Shown: positions 57,626-64,000 of the stretch, one piece after another
Layout: every line of letters begins with the position of its first letter
Position numbering within the stretch: the first letter of the stretch is position 1
Assembly: GCA_012064415.1 (NCBI GenBank)
Contig: SSNU01000119.1
Coordinates: 596,529-660,528, forward strand
Length of the DNA stretch: 64,000 bases
From: Gyrodactylus bullatarudis
Lineage: Eukaryota > Platyhelminthes > Monogenea > Gyrodactylidea > Gyrodactylidae
Direction of reading: 5' to 3'
Notes under the pieces: generated by a model
What the model saw: only the letters and a program-made list of their open reading frames with translations
Database searches by the model: none
What the model was told of the DNA's origin: nothing
Program-made: the position numbers and the translations under genes

Positions 57626-58198
57626 TTTTGATTCAACATTGAGTATTACTTGAGTTCAACAATTTTTAATTTACCTAAACAAGCAGCGCACTAAATTTCG
57701 GAATTTGTTTTAGTAATTGAACTGAACGAGTTTTCAAATTCAAAATTGCCAATTTTTAAAATTATTTTATAAGTTAAATTGTATTCATCAAGTGGTTGGA
57801 ATCTGAATCAGCTAAAGAAGGATTACGATAAAAGAAATCGTGTTCAGTATCATTTATTCTCGATTGCTAATCTTTTTATCAAAAGGCGAATACATATTCA
57901 TATACCAATGTATTACATACATTGTATAATGTGGATGTAAATTTATAGTTTCATGAAACTTTCATACGTTCGGGTATATCTGTAAATAATTCAAAAAATA
58001 CAATAATATTATATTAAATAATTAAGACAAGATTCAAAGAATATTTAAATAATTTCAATTCATTTGATAGGTCTGTTCATTCACTGAAAATTCGTTTTGT
58101 TCGAAACTTGTAATCAAAATGTGAAAACCAGCTCTTGATTTTAAAATATAGATGTTCTCTCTTATTTTTCGTCGTCAATATGATTTTCACACAACTTT
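57626..58198. other. Intergenic region between collagen IV stop and tetraspanin start
   Basis: AT-rich with no coding pattern. It holds the collagen 3' UTR and the tetraspanin promoter, both on the minus strand. Confidence 0.5.
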
Positions 58199-61100
58199 TT
58201 AGTAATCAGTATTCAGTTTTTTCCTGCACACTTTACATCTCGAGATGGTACTCAAAATTAGATTATTGTCTTCTTTTCGGGGGAAAAATTCACCCTCTTT
58301 GGAAAATTCATTGTCACCTTCAATATGTCTAAGGTAATATGACTTGGCATCGAGCCAATGATTACAGCTAGCCATACCGTTATTGCACTCAATAATGGGC
58401 GAGTACTTAAAGTTTTCTATGCATGAACCAGGCGAAGAAAGTTGTTGTCCCCCAACAGTTTTTCCAGTTGCATGCTACCAAAGAGATAAATAAATCAAAT
58501 TTGAATTAAGATAAATGATAAGGAAACAAACCATGACAAATGAATAGCCATTCCACAATTCTTCCCAATCTTTTGGACACTCGGGTGAATTGGCCTGGTT
58601 CTCCTGTGAGTGGAAGGCATAAGCTCTGGTTGGAGTCTCACAAACCTTGCATCTGGAAATATACTTTTCAATATCCTTTCCATTTAGTGGTTTTGATGGT
58701 AGAGGTTCAGTTGTGGCTAACCAATATGATTTATCAGATCGAGTGCTAAACATGCAAGTTCCCTCCCTCTCACACTGAATAAAAGGCATCAAGTTGAAGT
58801 TTCTGATGCAGGAACTGTGAGAACCCAGGTCCATTGTTACCTGTTGCTTATTTCCATTAGCCATAACGAATGAATAGCCATCCATGATTTCTACAGTGCC
58901 CTCAGGACAGCTCTTGGTTAATTCAGGACTCATTGTGTGTCTTGTGAATAAGAATGTACTTGAATGTAAATCTCCTTCTTCGCCAGGTCGACCAGGAATG
59001 CCAGGCATACCCTTTTCACCTTTGAGGCCTTTAGGTCCTAGTTGTCCGGGCAATCCATCGGGACCATTGTCTCCTTGAATACCGGGAAGACCAGGATCTC
59101 CATCCATACCGGGAACTCCACGATCACCCTTCTCTCCAAATTCCCCAGGCATACCATTTACACCAGTTTCACCTTTAGGTCCAACAAGTCCTTTATCACC
59201 CTTCTCTCCTTTTAGGCCTGGTGTACCAGCTGTGAATTCTCCAGAGGGACCTTTGAGACCCTTATTTCCCGGATCACCAGCATCTCCTTTCAAACCTTTC
59301 TCACCAACAGGACCTTGTTCTCCTTTCAGGCCTCTTGGTCCTGGAAGACCAGGAAGACCTCTTTCACCTTCGTCTCCCTTTTCTCCGTCATCTCCGTTTT
59401 CTCCGGGCTCTCCTTTGCTACCTTTGGCACCTTTGAATCCCTTTGGGCCATCATCACCGACCATACCCTTCATACCAGGCTTTCCGGGTTGTCCACGTTC
59501 ACCAGGTGGAGCTGGGAAACCAGGCTCTCCCCGAGGACCTTTATCACCAGGCATGCCTTTCATGCCTTTTAATCCTTCATCGCCCATGCTTCCTGGTTTA
59601 CCTGGAGTTCCTCGTCCTGGTTGACCTCTTTCACCTTGACGCCCCTGCTTTCCGGGAATACCTTGTAAGGAAACAGAATTAATTTAGGAGAATCGAAAGT
59701 ATTGTAAATAATTTTTTACCTGGTAAACCTTTTTCGCCTTGTGGTCCAGGAAGTCCTGGAGGACCTGGATCACCCTTGACGCTATCTTCAGGTTTGCCAC
59801 ATTTGCCAGGAAGACCAGGATATCCTTTTGGTCCAATTTGACCTGGGTGTCCAGGCAGGCCATCCATACCGGGACCCCCTTTATTACCCTTAATACCAGG
59901 TTGGCCAGGTAGTCCATTGGGACCTTTGTTTCCCTCATCTCCAGGGTCACCATTCAATCCTTTTTCACCAGGCAGACCAGGTCCTCCTGGCGGTCCAACT
60001 AATCCCTTCTCTCCGACGTCTCCTTTCTCTCCGGGATTACCGGGCTGTCCAATTTCTCCGGGTCTTCCCGGCTCTCCAACATCACCAGTTTCACCTTGAG
60101 CTCCTTTGAGAGAATCTCCTGGATTACCAACTTCTCCTTTGTCACCCTGCAATCCTGGATCACCAGTTACCCCTTTTTCTCCTTCTGGCCCGAATGATCC
60201 TGGCTGACCTTTCATTCCTTTTTCACCTTTCAAGCCAGGATTTCCTTTGTCTCCTGGTAAACCCTTGAAAGAATAAAATAATTAGAGATGAAACAGGAAA
60301 GTTGAATTGATCAAAACCTGAGCTCTAAAATATAGAATTACCTCGGTACCTTCTTCTCCTTTTGGTCCTTGATTTCCTGCATCTCCTGGGTCACCAATAG
60401 GCCCAACAGGTCCCTTGATTCCCTTGTCTCCTTTTTCTCCAACGTCTCCCTTTTCTCCAGGAATTGATTCTCCTTTAGGACCAGGATCACCTTTATCACC
60501 GATATCACCAATTGGTCCTTGACGTCCTGGTTTTCCTGCAAGACCTTCGAGACCAGGTTCTCCAGCTAAACCTGGTTCACCATTTGTGGCTTCTCCTGGT
60601 AGGCCTTGATCACCCTTTTCTCCAAGTTCACCAGGTGTACCCTGTTTACCATCAGGACCTTTATTGCCTTTTTCTCCTTTGGGCCCGATATCACCTTTTT
60701 CGCCCTGTTGACCATCAGGTCCATTTGGTCCTGGCAAGCCAGTGTTTCCTTTGATACCTTTGGCTCCAATTTTACCAGGAGCTCCCTTAGGACCTGGATC
60801 ACCAATTTCACCAACAGGACCTGGATCACCAGCATCACCATTCATACCTGGTTTGCCTTGAAATCCTGGTTTTCCCCTTGGACCTGGTTCTCCACTATCA
60901 CCTTTCTGGCTGTCTCCAACGCATTGACCTTTATTACCAGGATCTCCCGGAAGTCCAATTTCACCTAGGAACAAGAAAAGTTTATTAATATTACAGTATG
61001 AAATTTTGACTAGCACTGGTTAAGGAGATTATAGAAAGTTTTCAAAAAGAAAGGCGATGCCGGGCTTATTGAAAGAATAGCGCTTTATTTCATAGCATAC

Positions 61101-64000
61101 TCATAAGCTTTTGCAATTTTTTGTATACAAGTCTGGCATGTAAAAGTATGCCACGAAATAAAGCACTATTCTTTTAACAAACCCAACATCACCTTTCTTA
61201 TGAATTCTTCTATTGCTCAGGTAAAATAAGAGGTTAATCAACACACTTCTAATAATAATTCTTTTCAATCATTTTGATTGTAACTTAATTTAAAACACAC
61301 AATAATCTCAATAAAAATGGACTCAGATAATGAAGAAAAAGTGGAAGAATTACCCTTGGGTCCCTTGGGGCCAGTTTCACCGATAGGTCCCGGTCCTCCA
61401 ATCTCCCCATCATCTCCAATAGCACCTTGATCACCCTTATCTCCAGGATTTCCTGGTTTTCCCTGGAGGCCAGGTTCGCCAACTTCACCAATGATTCCAG
61501 GACCTCCTTTAGGACCAACTTTACCAGCAGGTCCCTTTTCGCCATCATCTCCATTGTCTCCTTTTTCTCCTGGGGCACCAACTTTAGGGGGAGACGGTCT
61601 ACCTGGTAGACCCTTAAGACCTTTATCACCAGAAGGTCCAGGATTACCTTTGAGACCAATCGGTCCATCTGGGCCTTTCTCCCCGGGATCTCCATTCATA
61701 CCTGGTTCACCCATATCACCTTTCTGGCCATTATCACCTTTAGGTCCAATTCCACCTTTTGAGCCTGGAGAACCTTTTTCTCCCTTGTTTCCGACACGAC
61801 CAGTTAATCCAGCTTCACCTGGGTCACCGGGTAATCCCTTTTCACCCTTCTTTCCAGGATCACCGATATCTCCTTTTTCACCTACATCGCCGGGATCTCC
61901 ATTCGCTAGAAAAAATAAATGAGATTTGATAAAGCTTGTTATCAAAAGTAGGTTTCTAATATCCTTACTATTTTCTCTTGTCTCAACGTTTTCAGTACAT
62001 GTACCGTCTTCACCTCTTTCACCCTTTTCACCGGGATCCCCGACCATACCATCGAACCCAGGGTCACCAGGAAGACCGAATTTAGTGTCGGGTCTTCTAC
62101 CGGGATCTCCCTTTTCACCCTGCTCTCCAGGTGCTCCATTCTGGCCATCAGGTCCAAGATCTCCATTTTCTCCCTAAAATTAAGACAGATTTATTTTAAT
62201 CAATATTCAGATTAACTGAAATTGGCTCACCTTGGGTCCAGGTATTCCTTGAACTCCTGGTTTTCCTTTTTCACCTGGCATGCCAGGACTTCCTCGACCT
62301 CCAGGTTTTCCATCAGGGCCTTTATCACCCTTTTCTCCTATAAGAACTCCACGATCTTTTGGCTCAGCAGAACCAGGTTTACCTTTGGCTCCCTTTGGAC
62401 CATCTAGGCCGATATCACCAGAAGGTCCATCTAAGCCATCACGACCAGGCAAGCCAGGCTCACCAGGACCACCTTGATTTCCAGGATCTCCAGGACTACC
62501 AGGAGTTCCATCCATTCCATTCAAGCCAGGTTCACCTTTTTCACCCGTTTCACCTTTAGCACCAGGCTTACCAGGTTGACACTGGTTGCATGGTACACCA
62601 TCTGGGCCCTTGTCTCCTTTTTCACCCTTGGGACCAGGCTGTCCAGGACCACCCAAGTCACCTTTATCTCCTTGGTTACCAGGTTCTCCTTTCATGCCTT
62701 CAAAATTGGGACCAGGAGATCCCCTGGCACCCTTAATTCCTGGTTTGCCCATTAGACCTTTATCTCCCTTTTCTCCATAGATGCCGGGATTTCCATTAGG
62801 TCCTTTAATACTTTTACCTTCTTCTCCTTGATCTCCTTTTGGACCTGGATTACCTCTGGGACCATGAGGACCAACAGGACCGTCTCTACCTGGGTCTCCG
62901 TCATCACCAGGCTCACCTTTCTCTCCCATCATCTCAACTTGACAGTTGTTACCAGGTTCTCCTTGAGGTCCAGGCTGACCGATTTCTCCTTTGTATCCTG
63001 GTTGACCAATTGAACCTGGAGTGCCAGACATACCCTTTTGGCCTTTATTGCCTGGCTTTCCACGTTCTCCTTGTGGACCAGAGATTGTTCCTACGCATGT
63101 GCTTCCACCCTAATAGGATTTGTAGTTTATTAATACTTAAACGTGATGAATTAAACTGTTCACTTACTCCAGGTTCTCCATCTTGACCTGGCTTTCCAGA
63201 AGGTCCTTTATCACCATCAAATCCCATTTCACCTTTATCTCCAGGTGGACCTTTTTCTCCTTGAGTACCATCACGTCCAGGTTGACCGTCAGCACCTTTA
63301 GGGCCTTTTAATCCCATGAGACCTTTGGGACCCTAAAAAATAAGAGATTAAAACTCATAATTTGTCAAAAATTAGATTAAAACTAACAGGCATTCCTCTA
63401 ACGCCAGGTTCGCCTTTTCTACCAGGATTTCCTCCATCTCCGTCCTTACCAGTCATTCCAAGATCACCTTTCTCTCCTTTAGGACCGGGTGGGCCAATTG
63501 AGCCTGGTTCACCCATCTTTCCTTTAGTGGTTATTGTTTGGACTGTAACACAATTCTGTCCTGGAGGACCTGGTTCGCCAGGATCACCAATTTCGCCTTC
63601 TTTCATATTCTCGAATTCGATTTCACCTGGATCACCTGGAAGACCTGGTTCTCCCTCGTATCCCGGAAAACCCTTGATTTATTTAGAAATAATAACAATT
63701 TAGTTTCAAAATAAAGATTCTAAATCAATTTTTCGAATCAAATTATTTGATAGATAACTTACTTTTAAACCAGGAAGTCCCAACTCTCCAGGTTCCCCAT
63801 GAAGACCTGGAGGACCAGGTTTACCAAAGTTACCCTTGAAACCTTTTTCACCTTTTGGTCCCTGAAATTAATCAAGAATTTGAAAAGTTCCTACAGATAT
63901 TTTGATGAAATTCTTACATCAGGTCCCTTTTGACCCTCACCAGAGTCACCAGGAGGACCGGCTGAACCTTCATCACCCCTCTGTCCATCAGCTCCAGGTC
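58199..64000 (-). CDS. COL4A: Collagen type IV alpha chain, 3' part including NC1
   Basis: Visible exons, 5' to 3': >64000-63918, 63861-63763, 63672-63388, 63332-63168, 63109-62231, 62173-61969, 61905-61354, 60964-60342, 60263-59720, 59661-58532, 58474-58199; all phases agree. About 1,600 residues of mostly Gly-X-Y repeats with short interruptions and scattered Cys ([16 protein letters not shown]) lead to the C-terminal NC1 domain. NC1 has two repeats: [44 protein letters not shown]; then [26 protein letters not shown]. The stop is TAA at 58199. Type IV chains trimerise through NC1 into the basement-membrane network. The alpha1 or alpha2 class cannot be fixed; the 7S end is outside the window. 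Introns are mostly 53-66 nt; one of 389 nt carries a MITE-like insert. Confidence 0.95.
61046..61199. mobile_element. MITE-like inverted-repeat element in a collagen IV intron
   Basis: Arms of about 55 bp (61047-61105 and 61146-61199) are reverse complements at roughly 80 percent. The outer end reads AAAGAAAGGCGATGCCGGG, and the arms share AGAATAGYGCTTTATTTC. The outer GAAAGGCGATGCC motif recurs in the element at 39221-39372. It accounts for much of why intron 60965-61353 is 389 nt while other collagen introns here are near 57. Confidence 0.6.

Noticed and set aside
59232..62180. Pro/Gly/Ser-rich plus-strand frames across the collagen region
   Set aside because: They are antisense reflections of Gly-X-Y codons and have no independent features.
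1..64000. CRISPR arrays, operons with ribosome binding sites, or prokaryotic mobile elements
   Set aside because: Split genes with GT-AG introns and metazoan domain content show a eukaryotic nuclear segment; no regularly spaced repeats were seen.

Overview
This is a gene-dense, AT-rich nuclear segment from an animal. The content is metazoan: collagen IV with an NC1 domain, tetraspanin, PAQR receptor, the IFT-A subunit IFT121, centriolin, ZMYND11 and RNF146. The standard genetic code applies. About 21 protein genes lie on both strands in 64 kb, often with very small gaps (90 bp, 188 bp, 202 bp, or none between divergent genes). Most introns are 50-70 nt, but an unusual class is only 23-35 nt long and is concentrated at first introns. 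Small 5' introns with larger ones downstream are known in schistosomes. With the compactness, this makes a compact-genome flatworm (for example a monogenean) my best guess, but it is only an inference.

Layout, left to right: 3' part of a PAQR receptor (+); DNAJC30-like J-protein (-); oligosaccharyltransferase OST3/OST6 subunit (+); unrecognised Y/N/S-rich protein (-); bZIP factor with a 2.7-kb intron (-); GEN1 Holliday-junction resolvase (+); degenerate short-chain dehydrogenase (-); DESI2 peptidase (-), whose start codon overlaps that of centriolin (+, 22 exons over 10 kb); WDFY1/2 WD40-FYVE protein (+); a tandem cluster of four RING-like cysteine-rich genes (+, 29.4-38.4 kb) with near-identical 3' tracts and a probable fifth relic; RNF146-like RING-WWE ligase (-) divergent from ZMYND11 (+); COG2 (+) convergent with IFT121/WDR35 (-), itself divergent from RFC1 (+); a tetraspanin (-); and the 3' two-thirds or so of a collagen IV alpha chain (-), running off the right edge.

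The genes do not form one pathway. Recurring themes are centrosome/cilium (centriolin, IFT121), DNA replication and repair (RFC1, GEN1), secretory pathway (OST3/6, COG2), ubiquitin-related proteins (RNF146, DESI2, RING cluster) and basement membrane (collagen IV). The RING cluster is the only clearly lineage-specific, fast-evolving part. Intron and exon coordinates are my hand reconstruction from reading frames, splice consensus and remembered family sequence; nothing was aligned by program.
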